Shown here: in pieces, positions 39,897 to 48,593 of the stretch
Layout: every line of letters begins with the position of its first letter
Position numbering within the stretch: position 1 is the stretch's first letter
Assembly (NCBI GenBank): GCA_030658975.1
Contig: JAUSBL010000022.1
Coordinates: 1-56,556 of the forward strand
DNA from: Candidatus Latescibacterota bacterium
GTDB taxonomy: Bacteria > Krumholzibacteriota > Krumholzibacteriia > LZORAL124-64-63
DNA: 56,556 nucleotides
Direction: 5' to 3'
Notes under the pieces: model-generated
What the model was told of the DNA's origin: nothing
The model's database searches: none
What the model saw: the letters and a program-made list of their open reading frames with translations, nothing else
Program-made: the position numbers and the translations under genes

Positions 39897-41683
39897 GGCG
39901 CTTCCTCGGGTTCCGGGTCCTCGGCCGGCAGGGGCAGGTCGCGCAGCAGGGCGGCGACCAGATCGTTCCTGCGCGCGCCGTCCGCGGTCCAGACGCCGCC
40001 GGCGCGCGCGACACGATAATCGGAATCGGCGGCCGCGGCCTCCCGGCCGGCCACGTGCAGGCGGGGCTTCACCCGGTGGGGCGCCCCGTCGTCGGGACAG
40101 AAGGTCGTGCAGTTGCCGCAGTCGTTGCAGAGGTCGGCCAGGCACAGGTACTGCCAGCGCCTGGTCAGCCGGTCCTCGAGACCGTCCGGACGGGCCAGGC
40201 GGATCATCGCGTCGTTCGGGCAGACCGTGACGCAGAGGTGGCAGCTCGTGCAGTCGAACAGTGCCAGCGGCCGTCCGGTGCGCTTCAGCGGCTTGCGCAC
40301 GGCGCCCGCGGCGTAGGGCGCCGCGCCTTCGGGACTCGACAAATGAGCGGCGTAGGCGGCCGCGGCCGAGGCGTGCCCCGCGACCTGCGCGGCGGCGTCG
40401 GCCCGCGCCCGCCAGGCCGGCAGGTCGGCGCAGCCGGCGGCGCGCATCTCGTCGGCCAGGCGGCGCAGCATGCCGGACAGGCGGCCGTACCCGCCCGGTT
40501 TCAGCAGGTCGCTGCAGACGGTCACCGGCGACAACCCGAGCGCCACGACCTCGGCGGCGTTGCCGCGCTCCACCCCGGCCGAGAACGACACGGGCACCTC
40601 GCCGCCCGGACGGCCGGCCAGGGCCAGGCGTCCCGGCAGGCGGGCGTCGAGTTCCGCCAGGAGGGTCGCGGCCAGCACGTGCAGCGGCGCCCCCGAGAGG
40701 TACGCCTGCGCGCCCGGCAGGCGGCCGCGTTCGTTGGCGACCACCAGCGTGTTGGTGAGCTTGACGCCGAAGCGCCGCCCCTGCGCCCGGGCGAAGGCCG
40801 CCAGCCCGTCGACGAGTTCGAGCGCGCGGTCCATGGCCAGGTCCTCGGCGAAGGCCGCCGGCACCAGGGCCGTATCGTGATAGCCGAGCCGGTCGTGGAG
40901 GATCGCCGCCACCGCGTCGCGCCCGAGCAGGGTGGGGTTCAGCTTCACGGTGACGTCCAGGCCGTGACGGGTCATGAGGTGGCGGACGATCGCCTCGATC
41001 TCGTCCGGCGGGCAGCCGTGGAAGGTGCTCAGGGTGGCGCCGGTGCACAGGCGCGCCGGCACCTCGACGTCGCGCAGACCGGCCAGCGCCGGCGGGATCC
41101 CGCCGCGCTGCGCGTCCACCGCCGCGCGCGCGTCGCCGATACTGTCCAGGAACGCGGCCATCGGCGCGCTGCGCACGCCGGCCAGGTCGTAGCCGCACGA
41201 CAGCTCGAAGACGTGTCCGCCGGGCTCGCCGGTCCCCGCGCGCACGGGCTCCCAGGCGCGCAGGACCGCGATCATCAGCGCAGCCTTGGCGTACTCGCGC
41301 AGGGACTCGTCCAGCCGCAGCTCCTGGCTCCACTCGACGTTGTAGCCCTCGGCGGCCATGTCGATGCAGGGGCGCGGGATCTCCAGCTCGTCCAGGACCT
41401 GCACGGTCTTCAGTTCGAGGGTGCGCGCTCCGGCCAGCCAGCTCAGCACCAGGTTCTGCGCCAGCTGCGTGTGCGGACCGGCGGCAGGGCCCAGCGGCGT
41501 GCCGACGGCGTGGCCGCCGACCGTGTCGGCGAGGTCGACACCGTCGACGGGACGGTGCCACTTGCCGACGGGCAGGTCGAAGATCGCGCCGCGGGCGTCC
41601 AGTTCGGCGACGGCGCGCCCGAGCAGGTCGCGCAGGGGCCAAGGCGTCAGGGCGGGCGGGCGGCGCATGGGCGGGCGGCTCAT
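39893..41683 (-). CDS. YgfK-like dihydroorotate-dehydrogenase-fold iron-sulfur protein
   Basis: Encodes 596 residues. The N-terminal ~500 residues are a FMN-barrel-like domain with YgfK-family strings: IPRPCIDMAAEGYNVEWSQEL, STFHGCPPDEIEAIV, VTVKLNPTLLG, FGVKLTNTLVV, SFSAGVERGNAAEVVALGLSPVTVCSDLLKPGGYGRL. The C-terminal part holds two Cys clusters: FDCTSCHLCVTVCPNDAM (a [4Fe-4S] pattern) and LCNDCGNCTTFCPDDGAPH. E. coli YgfK (about 1030 residues, proposed selenate-reductase-related) also carries a GltD-like NAD(P)/FAD domain, which is missing here. It probably accepts electrons from a separate protein. ATG at 41683 overlaps the gph stop (ATGA). Confidence 0.82.
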   Translation of the reverse strand: MSRPPMRRPPALTPWPLRDLLGRAVAELDARGAIFDLPVGKWHRPVDGVDLADTVGGHAVGTPLGPAAGPHTQLAQNLVLSWLAGARTLELKTVQVLDELEIPRPCIDMAAEGYNVEWSQELRLDESLREYAKAALMIAVLRAWEPVRAGTGEPGGHVFELSCGYDLAGVRSAPMAAFLDSIGDARAAVDAQRGGIPPALAGLRDVEVPARLCTGATLSTFHGCPPDEIEAIVRHLMTRHGLDVTVKLNPTLLGRDAVAAILHDRLGYHDTALVPAAFAEDLAMDRALELVDGLAAFARAQGRRFGVKLTNTLVVANERGRLPGAQAYLSGAPLHVLAATLLAELDARLPGRLALAGRPGGEVPVSFSAGVERGNAAEVVALGLSPVTVCSDLLKPGGYGRLSGMLRRLADEMRAAGCADLPAWRARADAAAQVAGHASAAAAYAAHLSSPEGAAPYAAGAVRKPLKRTGRPLALFDCTSCHLCVTVCPNDAMIRLARPDGLEDRLTRRWQYLCLADLCNDCGNCTTFCPDDGAPHRVKPRLHVAGREAAAADSDYRVARAGGVWTADGARRNDLVAALLRDLPLPAEDPEPEEAP

Positions 41684-42393
41684 GGGCGGGCCTTCCGGGG
41701 TGCGGGGGTGCGACGGGCGACGAAGTGGTCGGCGAGTTCGCCGAAGGCTTCCAGCACGAGGTCCGGACCGGCGGCCAGCAGCCGGGCCCGCGCGGTGAGG
41801 CCGAACGCGCAGCCCACGGACGTGCAGCCCAGGGCGCGTGCCGCCAGCACGTCGTTGATCCCGTCCCCGACCATGGCCACCTCGCCGGGATCGACATCCA
41901 GGCCGGCCAGGCAGAGCGCCAGCGCCTCGGGGTCGGGCTTGCGGCGCGCCACGTCGTCGCCGCACACCACGCGCCGGAAAGCGCCGTCGACGTGCAGGCC
42001 CGCCAGCACCTTCTCGGCGAAGCGGCGGGACTTGTTCGTAGCTACCATCAGGGGAAAGCCGGCGAAGCTGCGCAGCGTCTGCAGCACCCCCGGATAGAGG
42101 CGGCTGTGGTCGAGGCAGTGACGGTCGTGGTGGTCGAGGAACGCCTGCAGGCCTTCGGCCCTGCGCTCGTCGGCGGATTGTCCGTCGAGATCGGCGAGCG
42201 CGCGTTCGACGAGCTTGCCCACGCCGTCGCCCACGAAAGACACGACGACCTGCTCCGGGAGTTCCGGCAGACCGTAGCGGGCGCGCACGAAATTGGCCGA
42301 AAAGGCAAGATCGCGGCCCGAATCGACGAGCGTGCCGTCGAGGTCGAAGATGAAGGCCTCGGCCCGGCGACGTCGGCGCGGCTGGCGGTTCAT
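41680..42393 (-). CDS. gph: Phosphoglycolate phosphatase-like HAD hydrolase
   Basis: Encodes 237 residues. HAD motif I is FIFDLDGTLVDSGRDL, motif II is VATNKSRRF, motif III is the Lys in RRKPDPEALALCL, and motif IV is VAMVGDGINDVLAARALGC. The alpha-helical cap lies between motifs I and II. It dephosphorylates 2-phosphoglycolate or a similar small phosphate ester. ATG at 42393; the basic N-terminal run RQPRRRRRAE is not conserved. It is the first gene of the four-gene set gph, YgfK-like, phosphohexomutase, glutaredoxin, and starts divergently from the SPOR gene. Confidence 0.88.
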   Translation of the reverse strand: MNRQPRRRRRAEAFIFDLDGTLVDSGRDLAFSANFVRARYGLPELPEQVVVSFVGDGVGKLVERALADLDGQSADERRAEGLQAFLDHHDRHCLDHSRLYPGVLQTLRSFAGFPLMVATNKSRRFAEKVLAGLHVDGAFRRVVCGDDVARRKPDPEALALCLAGLDVDPGEVAMVGDGINDVLAARALGCTSVGCAFGLTARARLLAAGPDLVLEAFGELADHFVARRTPAPRKARP

Positions 42394-42479
42394 GCGTTCC
42401 TCCCGGGAGCGATCATAGGCGGCTCGCCGCGGGGGCGCAAGCGCGCGTCGGCCGGTCCGCCGGGCGGCCCGTTCCCTGC

Positions 42480-42509
42480 TTGTGCGGCCCGCCCTCCGCC
42501 GCCTATACT
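42480..42509 (+). promoter_or_regulatory. Possible promoter for SPOR-fabH
   Basis: TTGTGC (42480-42485), 18-base spacer, TATACT (42504-42509). A transcript start near 42515 gives a ~34-base leader to the ATG at 42549, with cggagg at 42537-42542 as ribosome site. Confidence 0.5.
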
Positions 42510-42548
42510 CGCGCCCGGACCGCTTCCCGAACGATCGGAGGCTGCGCG

Positions 42549-43352
42549 ATGTTCGACGACCGGCGCCGCGACGATGACGACGAGGAGGACCGCGACCTGG
42601 AGTTCCTCAACCGGGCCGACGAGCGCCTCCCCGCAGCGCACGACGACGTGGCCCCCGCTCCCGCCGCGGAACCGGAGTATCTCCCCGACGGCGATGACAA
42701 AGGCGATGACGACGGCCCCTGGCGGACGACGGCGCCGGTGACCGGGGTGCGCCGCCGCGGCGGCCGCAGCGGCCGCGGCCTGCTCGCCGTGGTGGTGGTC
42801 GCGCTGGTGGCCATGGTGGCCTTCGTCTTCTGGCCGCGCGGCGGGTTCGAACTGCCGCCCCCGGTGGGCGAGCAGACCTCGGTCGTCAGCACGGACGCCC
42901 CGGGTCTGCCCTACGATCCGAATCGACCCGTCAGCGGGGACGTGGACCTGGCCCAGGAAGCCCCCGCCGTGGTCCCCGAGACTCCCGGCGGCCGGGCGGC
43001 GCCGGACGGCGCCGTGAACCGGGTCGCGGCCGGCGACGAAGCGACCGCGCAGGACCCGGCCGCAGCTGCCACGGCGGACCCTCCCGCCGGCACGGCGACC
43101 GTGCCCCCGGGCGCCTCGGGCGACTGGGCGATCCAGCTCGGGGCCTTCGGCCAGCCGGCCAACGCGCAGGATCTGGTGACCCGGTTGCGCTCGGCCGGGC
43201 ACCGGATCGAGACCGAGACCGTCAGGACAGCCGGCGGGGCTTCGCTCACGCGCGTCCGCGTGGCCTGGTTCCGCAGCGAAGCCGAAGCCGCCGCCTGGGC
43301 CGCCGCCCACGCGGCCGACCTGGGCCGCGATCTCAAGATCACGAGCCGCTGA
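42549..43352 (+). CDS. SPOR-domain membrane protein
   Basis: Encodes 267 residues. A very acidic N-terminus (MFDDRRRDDDDEEDRD) is cytoplasmic. One transmembrane helix covers residues ~78-96 (GLLAVVVVALVAMVAFVFW), then a Pro/Ala-rich linker, and the SPOR domain (~188-262: GDWAIQLGAFGQPANAQDLVTRLRSAGHRI, LTRVRVAWFRSEAEAAAWAA) binds denuded septal peptidoglycan. This is the layout of FtsN/DedD-like cell-division proteins. ATG at 42549 is supported by cggagg. It is followed after 15 bases by fabH. Confidence 0.9.
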   Translation: MFDDRRRDDDDEEDRDLEFLNRADERLPAAHDDVAPAPAAEPEYLPDGDDKGDDDGPWRTTAPVTGVRRRGGRSGRGLLAVVVVALVAMVAFVFWPRGGFELPPPVGEQTSVVSTDAPGLPYDPNRPVSGDVDLAQEAPAVVPETPGGRAAPDGAVNRVAAGDEATAQDPAAAATADPPAGTATVPPGASGDWAIQLGAFGQPANAQDLVTRLRSAGHRIETETVRTAGGASLTRVRVAWFRSEAEAAAWAAAHAADLGRDLKITSR

Positions 43353-43367
43353 ACCGGGAGGCAGGAC

Positions 43368-44372
43368 GTGACCTGTGCAAAGGTGATCGGGACGGGGCAC
43401 TGCGTGCCGGAGCGCGTCGTGACCAACCACGACCTCGCGCGGATGATGGACACCAGCGACGAGTGGATCGTCGAGCGCACGGGCATCCGCGAACGGCGCT
43501 GGATCACCCCGGGGACCACGCTCGACGACCTCGCCGCCGGCGCGTCGCGGATGGCGCTGCAGGACGCGGGCATCGAGGCCGGGGAGCTCGACCTGATCAT
43601 CTGCGCGACGCTCAATCCCGACTGCTTCTTCCCCGGCAACGGCGTGCTGCTGCAGCACGCGCTGGGAGCCCGGACGGTCGGCGCCATGGATCTGCGCAAC
43701 CAGTGCACGGGTTTCGTCTACGGCGTGGCCACGGCCGCGGCCCACATCAAGGCCGGCTTCGCGCGCACCGTGCTGGTCGTCGGCACGGAGATCCACTCCA
43801 CGTCGATGGACCTCACCGACCGCGGCCGCGACATCGCCGTGCTGTTCGGCGACGGGGCCGGCGCCGCCGTCCTGCGGGCGACCGGGGACCAGGGCGAGGG
43901 GCGCAGCGACGTGCTGGCCAGCGTCCTGCACAGCCAGGGCGAGTTCGCCCGCGAGCTGTGGTGCGAGCTGCCCTCGGGCAGCCAGCCGGGCCGCATCACG
44001 GCCGAGCAGATCGCCGAGGGCCGGCACTACCCGCTCATGAACGGCCGGGCCGTGTACACGCACGCCGTGCGGCGGTTCTGCGAGGCGATCCGGGAGGTGC
44101 TCGAAGCGGGAGGGGTCGCGAAGCAGGACGTGAAGCTGGTCATCCCCCACCAGGCCAACCTGCGCATCACCGAGGCCGTGACCAAGCGCTTCGATCTGGC
44201 GCCGGAGCAGGTCTTCAGCAACATCCAGCGCTACGGCAACACGACGGCGGCGTCGATTCCCATCGCCCTGAGCGAGGCGTCGCGCGAGGGCAGGCTCGCC
44301 CGCGGCGACCTGCTGGTGCTGGTGGCGTTCGGGTCGGGATTCACCTGGGGCGCCAACCTGATCCGCTGGTGA
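43368..44372 (+). CDS. fabH: 3-oxoacyl-[ACP] synthase III
   Basis: Encodes 334 residues. It condenses acetyl-CoA (or a branched starter) with malonyl-ACP to begin fatty-acid synthesis. Catalytic triad: Cys in LRNQCTGFVYG (about 113), His in VIPHQANLRITEA, Asn in RYGNTTAASIPIAL. Other motifs: DTSDEWIVERTGIRERRW and FGDGAGAAVL. The GTG start at 43368 follows gggaggc. The segment between the Gly-Asp-Gly-Ala motif and PHQAN, including ELWCELPSGS, is typical of starter-flexible FabH relatives. It ends just 10 bases before the converging rex gene. Confidence 0.95.
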   Translation: MTCAKVIGTGHCVPERVVTNHDLARMMDTSDEWIVERTGIRERRWITPGTTLDDLAAGASRMALQDAGIEAGELDLIICATLNPDCFFPGNGVLLQHALGARTVGAMDLRNQCTGFVYGVATAAAHIKAGFARTVLVVGTEIHSTSMDLTDRGRDIAVLFGDGAGAAVLRATGDQGEGRSDVLASVLHSQGEFARELWCELPSGSQPGRITAEQIAEGRHYPLMNGRAVYTHAVRRFCEAIREVLEAGGVAKQDVKLVIPHQANLRITEAVTKRFDLAPEQVFSNIQRYGNTTAASIPIALSEASREGRLARGDLLVLVAFGSGFTWGANLIRW

Positions 44373-44381
44373 GAGGCGGGA

Positions 44382-45056
44382 TCAGTCCCCCCTGAGTTCC
44401 TCGGTCTGGCCGATCCGCTTGGTCTTGAAGCTCAGGCACATCAGTCCCACCGCCAGGCGCTCGTTGCGCACGATGACCTGCGGCGGGGTGCGGATGTCGG
44501 TCGGCGTGAAGTTCCAGATGCCGACCACGCCGGCGGCGACCATCTGGTTGGCGACGTCCTGGGCGACGTTCACCGGCACGGTCAGCACGCCGACCTTGAT
44601 GCCGTGCTCCTTCACGAAGGCCGTCATCTCGGACAGCGGCCGGATCGGCACGCCCCGGATCTCCAGGCCCACGAGCTTCGGATCCACGTCGAAGATCCCC
44701 CGCAGCGGAAATCCCAGGCGCTCGAAATTGCGGTAGTTGGCCAGGCCCTGGCCGAGATGGCCGGCTCCCACGATGATCATCGGCACCGGGACGTCGACCC
44801 CGATGATCTCCTCGAGGGCCGGGACCAGCTTGTCCACCTGGTAGGGCCGGCCCGGCTTGCTAAAGCCTCCGAAGTAGTGGAAATCGTGCCTCAACTGGCT
44901 GGCCTTGATGTCCAGGGAGGTCGCAAGCTGTCGCGAAGAGACCTCCTTGACGCCCGCCTGCTGCAGCAGGATGAGCTTGTCCAGGTAAAGCGGCAGGCGC
45001 AGGATGGTGGCGTCCGGTACGCGGAACTTCTTGCCCTTGGTGTTGACGACCCTCAC
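44382..45056 (-). CDS. rex: Redox-sensing transcriptional repressor Rex
   Basis: Encodes 224 residues. A NADH/NAD+-responsive repressor: winged helix (~15-75; PDATILRLPLYLDKLILLQQAGVKEVSSRQLATSLDIKASQLRHDFHYFGGF) and Rossmann domain (~85-215; MIIVGAGHLGQGLANY, FDVDPKLVG, VLTVPVNVAQDVANQMVAAGVVGIWNFTP). GTG at 45056 was chosen because aaggga lies just upstream and the family start fits; TTG at 45107 would add 17 residues. It is divergent from gatE; Rex usually controls redox and energy genes. Confidence 0.94.
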   Translation of the reverse strand: MRVVNTKGKKFRVPDATILRLPLYLDKLILLQQAGVKEVSSRQLATSLDIKASQLRHDFHYFGGFSKPGRPYQVDKLVPALEEIIGVDVPVPMIIVGAGHLGQGLANYRNFERLGFPLRGIFDVDPKLVGLEIRGVPIRPLSEMTAFVKEHGIKVGVLTVPVNVAQDVANQMVAAGVVGIWNFTPTDIRTPPQVIVRNERLAVGLMCLSFKTKRIGQTEELRGD

Positions 45057-45131
45057 CGGGATCTCCCTTCGCAAAATGCGCAGCCGCGCCGAACAGTCCC
45101 TGTCCAATCATGTTAGGTCTTTGACAGGACT

Positions 45132-45161
45132 AATCTACTCCCACCCGCCAAAGGCCGTCAA
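45132..45161 (-). promoter_or_regulatory. Possible promoter for rex
   Basis: On the minus strand TTGACG (45156-45161), an 18-base spacer and TAGATT (45132-45137). The -10 matches the consensus at four of six positions. Confidence 0.35.
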
Positions 45162-45211
45162 GATGCAGGTTGACGAGATTTCACAACCTGCCTGCCGATG
45201 GGAAAACAACG

Positions 45212-45240
45212 TTGGCCACCCGCAACGCGCCCCCTATATT
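45212..45240 (+). promoter_or_regulatory. Possible promoter for gatED
   Basis: TTGGCC (45212-45217), 17-base spacer, TATATT (45235-45240). The transcript start near 45247 leaves a ~40-base leader. A TTCACAA half-site typical of Rex operators lies at 45180-45186 upstream, but the mirror half is poor. Confidence 0.4.
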
Positions 45241-45285
45241 GGTCCCGCGCCGCACGTTCCGACACTCCAGCCGCACAGGACGCCC

Positions 45286-47190
45286 ATGAACGACGTCTCC
45301 CGCTACGATCCCCTGCAGGGCGCCCCGCTGCCCGTCCTGGGAGCCTGGGGCGAGGACGAGTACCGGTCGCTCGGGCTGATGTCCGGACTCGAGGTGCACC
45401 AGCAGCTGCAGACCTCGAAGAAGCTCTTCTGCCGCTGCCCCGCCGGCAGGTACACCACCGAGCACCACGCGGAGATCCTGCGCCACATGCGCCCGACCCT
45501 CAGCGAGATGGGGGACTACGACGGCACCGCGCTCATGGAGTTCAAGACCCGCAAGAACATCACCTACCTGCTGAACGACGAGACGGTCTGCACCTACGAG
45601 ATGGACGACGCCCCGCCCTTCGAGATGAACCCCGAAGCGCTCGACCACGCGGTGCGGGTCTCGCTGATGCTCGGTCTGCAGGTGGTCGACGAGATCCACA
45701 TCGCCCGCAAGCAGTACCTCGACGGCAGCATCCCGACGGGCTTCCAGCGCACGGCGATCATCGGCGTCCAGGGCGCGGTCCCCCACCGCGGCCGCCGCAT
45801 CGGGATCCGCCAGCTGTCCATCGAGGAGGATTCCTGCCGCGAGGTCAGCGACCGCGGCCACTCCCGCGTCTACCGCACCGACCGCCTCGGCATGCCCCTG
45901 ATCGAGACGGTCACCGACCCGGACATGCACACCCCCTGGGACGTGGCCGCCGTCTGCGACGCGCTGCGCCGCCTGGCGCGGGCCAGCGGCCTGGTGCGCA
46001 CGGGCGTCGGCGCGGCGCGGCAGGACGTGAACGTGAGCATCCGCGGCGGTTCGCGCGTCGAGATCAAGGGGGTCCCGAGCATCAAGCGCATCCCGCGGCT
46101 GGTGCACAACGAGGCCCTGCGCCAGCGCAGCCTGCTGGCCATCCGCGACGTCCTGCGCGAGCGCCGCGTGACCGCGGACTCGCTGCAGGACGTCTCGCGC
46201 GACGTCACGGCCATCGTCCAGGGCGCCGGGGGCGGCTACCTGCACGGCGCGATCACGGCCGGCGCCCGCGCCGCAGCCGTGCCGCTGCCCGGCTTCGAGG
46301 GGCTCATGTCCACGCCGACCCAGCCCCACACCCGCTTCCTGAAGGAATTCTCCGACCGCGTGCGCGTGGTCGCCTGCATCGACACGCTGCCGAACATCGT
46401 CTGCTCGACGAGCGAGATCCCGACGCTCTCGTCTTCCGAGTGGGGCCGCATCGAGCGCGCCTGCGGCGTCGGGCGCGACACGCCGATCATGGTGGTCTGG
46501 GGCGACGAACAGGACGTGCGCACCGCCGCGAGCGAGATCCTGCTGCGGGCGCGCGAGGCGTGCGTGGGCGTGCCCGAGGAGACGCGCCAGGCCCTGCCCG
46601 ACGACACCACGGGCTTCGAACGGGTGCTGCCCGGCCCCAGCCGCATGTACCCCGACACCGACCTGCCCCCCGTCGTGCTGGGAGCCGAGCGCCTGCAGCG
46701 CCTCGCGGCCGACCTGCCGCCCCCGCCCTGGGAGCGCCTGGCCCGCCTGCAGCGCGACGGCGTGGGCGAGGACCTGGCCGGCAGGCTGGCCCTGCACCCG
46801 GCCTGGGCCCTCTACGCGCATCTGCAGCCGCGCCTCGGCGACGGCCCGCTGTCGGCGACCGGGCTCGCCTCGCTGCTGCTCGACCGCGACCTGCCGCGGC
46901 CCTCGAGCCTGGCCGCGGCGGGCTCCTGGTGGGAAGGGGCCCTGGACGAACTGCGCGCGGGCCGCGTGCTGCCCGAGGCGATCTGGTGGTCGGACGGCGA
47001 GCCGGTCGCCGCGCTGCCACCGGCGGACGCCCGCGCGGCCTTCGACGCGGCCCTGGCCGGGCTGCCCGCCGGCCTGCCGGCGGAGTCCGGGCCGCGGCTG
47101 CGCACGGTCATGGGCCGGGTGATGCCCGCCCTGCGCGGCCGGGTGTCGGGACGCCAGGCGGCCGCCTGGGCCGAGGAGGCGACGTCGTGA
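45286..47190 (+). CDS. gatE: Glu-tRNA(Gln) amidotransferase subunit E (archaeal type)
   Basis: Encodes 634 residues, the normal GatE length (bacterial GatB is ~480). With GatD it converts Glu-tRNA(Gln) to Gln-tRNA(Gln). Kinase-like core: GLMSGLEVHQQLQTSKKLFCRCP, KNITYLLNDETVCTYEMDDAPPFEMN, HIARKQYLDGSIPTGFQRTAIIG, RQLSIEEDSCREV, YRTDRLGMPLIETVTDPDMHTP, ARQDVNVSIRGGSRVEIKGV. A GAD-like insertion spans ~345-470 (LPGFEGLMSTPTQPHTRFLKEFSDRVR), the domain shared with bacterial AspRS, which marks GatE versus GatB. The rest is helical plus Yqey-like. It overlaps gatD by four bases. ATG at 45286 has agga upstream. Confidence 0.93.
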   Translation: MNDVSRYDPLQGAPLPVLGAWGEDEYRSLGLMSGLEVHQQLQTSKKLFCRCPAGRYTTEHHAEILRHMRPTLSEMGDYDGTALMEFKTRKNITYLLNDETVCTYEMDDAPPFEMNPEALDHAVRVSLMLGLQVVDEIHIARKQYLDGSIPTGFQRTAIIGVQGAVPHRGRRIGIRQLSIEEDSCREVSDRGHSRVYRTDRLGMPLIETVTDPDMHTPWDVAAVCDALRRLARASGLVRTGVGAARQDVNVSIRGGSRVEIKGVPSIKRIPRLVHNEALRQRSLLAIRDVLRERRVTADSLQDVSRDVTAIVQGAGGGYLHGAITAGARAAAVPLPGFEGLMSTPTQPHTRFLKEFSDRVRVVACIDTLPNIVCSTSEIPTLSSSEWGRIERACGVGRDTPIMVVWGDEQDVRTAASEILLRAREACVGVPEETRQALPDDTTGFERVLPGPSRMYPDTDLPPVVLGAERLQRLAADLPPPPWERLARLQRDGVGEDLAGRLALHPAWALYAHLQPRLGDGPLSATGLASLLLDRDLPRPSSLAAAGSWWEGALDELRAGRVLPEAIWWSDGEPVAALPPADARAAFDAALAGLPAGLPAESGPRLRTVMGRVMPALRGRVSGRQAAAWAEEATS

Positions 47191-48581
47191 GCGGGAACGG
47201 CAACGAGGACTACAAGGGCTACCGCGACCCGGCGCTGGCCGTGCTGAAGAAGTTCGACGCGCTGGTGTGGAGCGACGTCACGATCCGCACCGACCGGGGC
47301 GAGTTCCGCGGCCTGATCCTGCCGCGCAACGAGATGGCCGACCCCGAACACGTCGTGCTGAAGATGTCGACCGGCTACAACATCGGCCTGCACGTCGGCG
47401 GCATGCAGGAGATCACGGTCCACGGACGCAAGGTCGCCAACTACAAGATCCCGGAGAAGGCCTTCCCCTACTCCGAGGGCAAGCCCCGCGTGAAGCTGCT
47501 GGGCACCGGCGGCACGATCGCCTCGCGCCTGGACTACCGCACCGGCGCCGTGATCCCCGCCTTCTCGCCCGGCGAACTGTACGGCTCGGTGCCCGAGCTG
47601 GCGGACGTCTGCAACCTGGAGACCGAGAAGCTCTACGGGGTGTTCAGCGAGAACATGAGCCGCGAGCAGTGGATCGGCCTGGCCGAGGCCATCGGGCGCG
47701 AGATCGCCGCCGGCGTCGACGGCATCGTCGTGGGTCACGGCACCGACACCATGCACCACACCGCGGCCATCCTCTCCTTCATGGTCCAGGGCTCGCCGGT
47801 GCCGATCGTCATGGTCGGCAGCCAGCGCTCGAGCGACCGGCCCAGCTCCGACGCCGCCATCAACCTCATGAACGCCGCGCGCACGGCCGCGACCAGCGAC
47901 CTCGCCGAGGTGATGGTCTGCATGTTCGGCCCCACCAGCGACCAGTACGGCCTGCTGCACCAGGGCACCCGCGTGCGCAAGATGCACTCGTCGTACCGCT
48001 CCACCTTCCGCACCCTGAGCGACATCCCCCTGGGCAAGGTCGACCAGAACGGCGTCACGCCGTTCCGCAACGACTACCGCCGCCGCCGCGCCGACCGCGA
48101 CGTCACGGTCAAGGCCGTCTTCGACGACCGCGTCTCGCTGGTGTACTACTACCCGGGCATGAAGCCGGACATCATCGACAGCCTGGTCGACAACGGCTAC
48201 AAGGGGATCATCATCGCGGGCACGGGTCTGGGGCACGTCAACCGGCCCCTGTACCCAGCGCTGGAGCGGGCCCACCGGGCCGGCGTCTCGATGTTCATGA
48301 CCGTGCAGACACTCTGGGGCTTCGTGCAGATGTACGTCTACGAGACGGGGCGCGAGATCATGGAACTGGGCGTCGTGCCCGCGGCCAACATGCTGCCCGA
48401 GGTGGCCTACATGAAGCTGGGCTGGGCGCTGGGGCAGACGCAGGACCCGGCCGAGGTCGCCCGGATCATGCTGACGCCCATCGCGCGGGACATCACCGAG
48501 CGGGAGCCTTACAACGGGTACCTCGTGTACCAGGGCGGCATCCCCGAGGTCGACCAGTTCCTGAGCGAACATTGGAAATGA
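47187..48581 (+). CDS. gatD: Glu-tRNA(Gln) amidotransferase subunit D (archaeal type)
   Basis: Encodes 464 residues from a GTG at 47187 that overlaps the gatE stop (GTGA), with gaggagg seven bases upstream. The N-terminal beta-barrel (~20-95; VTIRTDRGEFRGLILPRNE) precedes the L-asparaginase-like ammonia-producing domain: LLGTGGTIASR (catalytic Thr), VVGHGTDTMHHTAAIL (Thr-Asp pair), VGSQRSSDRPSSDAAINLMNAA. This matches GatD and not a free asparaginase, because of the barrel and the gatE partner. It supplies ammonia to GatE from glutamine or asparagine. Confidence 0.94.
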   Translation: MSGNGNEDYKGYRDPALAVLKKFDALVWSDVTIRTDRGEFRGLILPRNEMADPEHVVLKMSTGYNIGLHVGGMQEITVHGRKVANYKIPEKAFPYSEGKPRVKLLGTGGTIASRLDYRTGAVIPAFSPGELYGSVPELADVCNLETEKLYGVFSENMSREQWIGLAEAIGREIAAGVDGIVVGHGTDTMHHTAAILSFMVQGSPVPIVMVGSQRSSDRPSSDAAINLMNAARTAATSDLAEVMVCMFGPTSDQYGLLHQGTRVRKMHSSYRSTFRTLSDIPLGKVDQNGVTPFRNDYRRRRADRDVTVKAVFDDRVSLVYYYPGMKPDIIDSLVDNGYKGIIIAGTGLGHVNRPLYPALERAHRAGVSMFMTVQTLWGFVQMYVYETGREIMELGVVPAANMLPEVAYMKLGWALGQTQDPAEVARIMLTPIARDITEREPYNGYLVYQGGIPEVDQFLSEHWK

Positions 48582-48593
48582 GGGTGCCGCGCC

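Noticed and set aside
39887..42097. 736-codon plus-strand frame opposite the YgfK-like gene
   Set aside because: The strand opposite has motif-rich, conserved proteins; this frame is a high-GC shadow.
45170..45186. Rex operator upstream of gatE
   Set aside because: TTCACAA is a perfect half-site, but the other half (TTGACGA) fits poorly and the spacing does not match the 20-base consensus; not listed as a feature.
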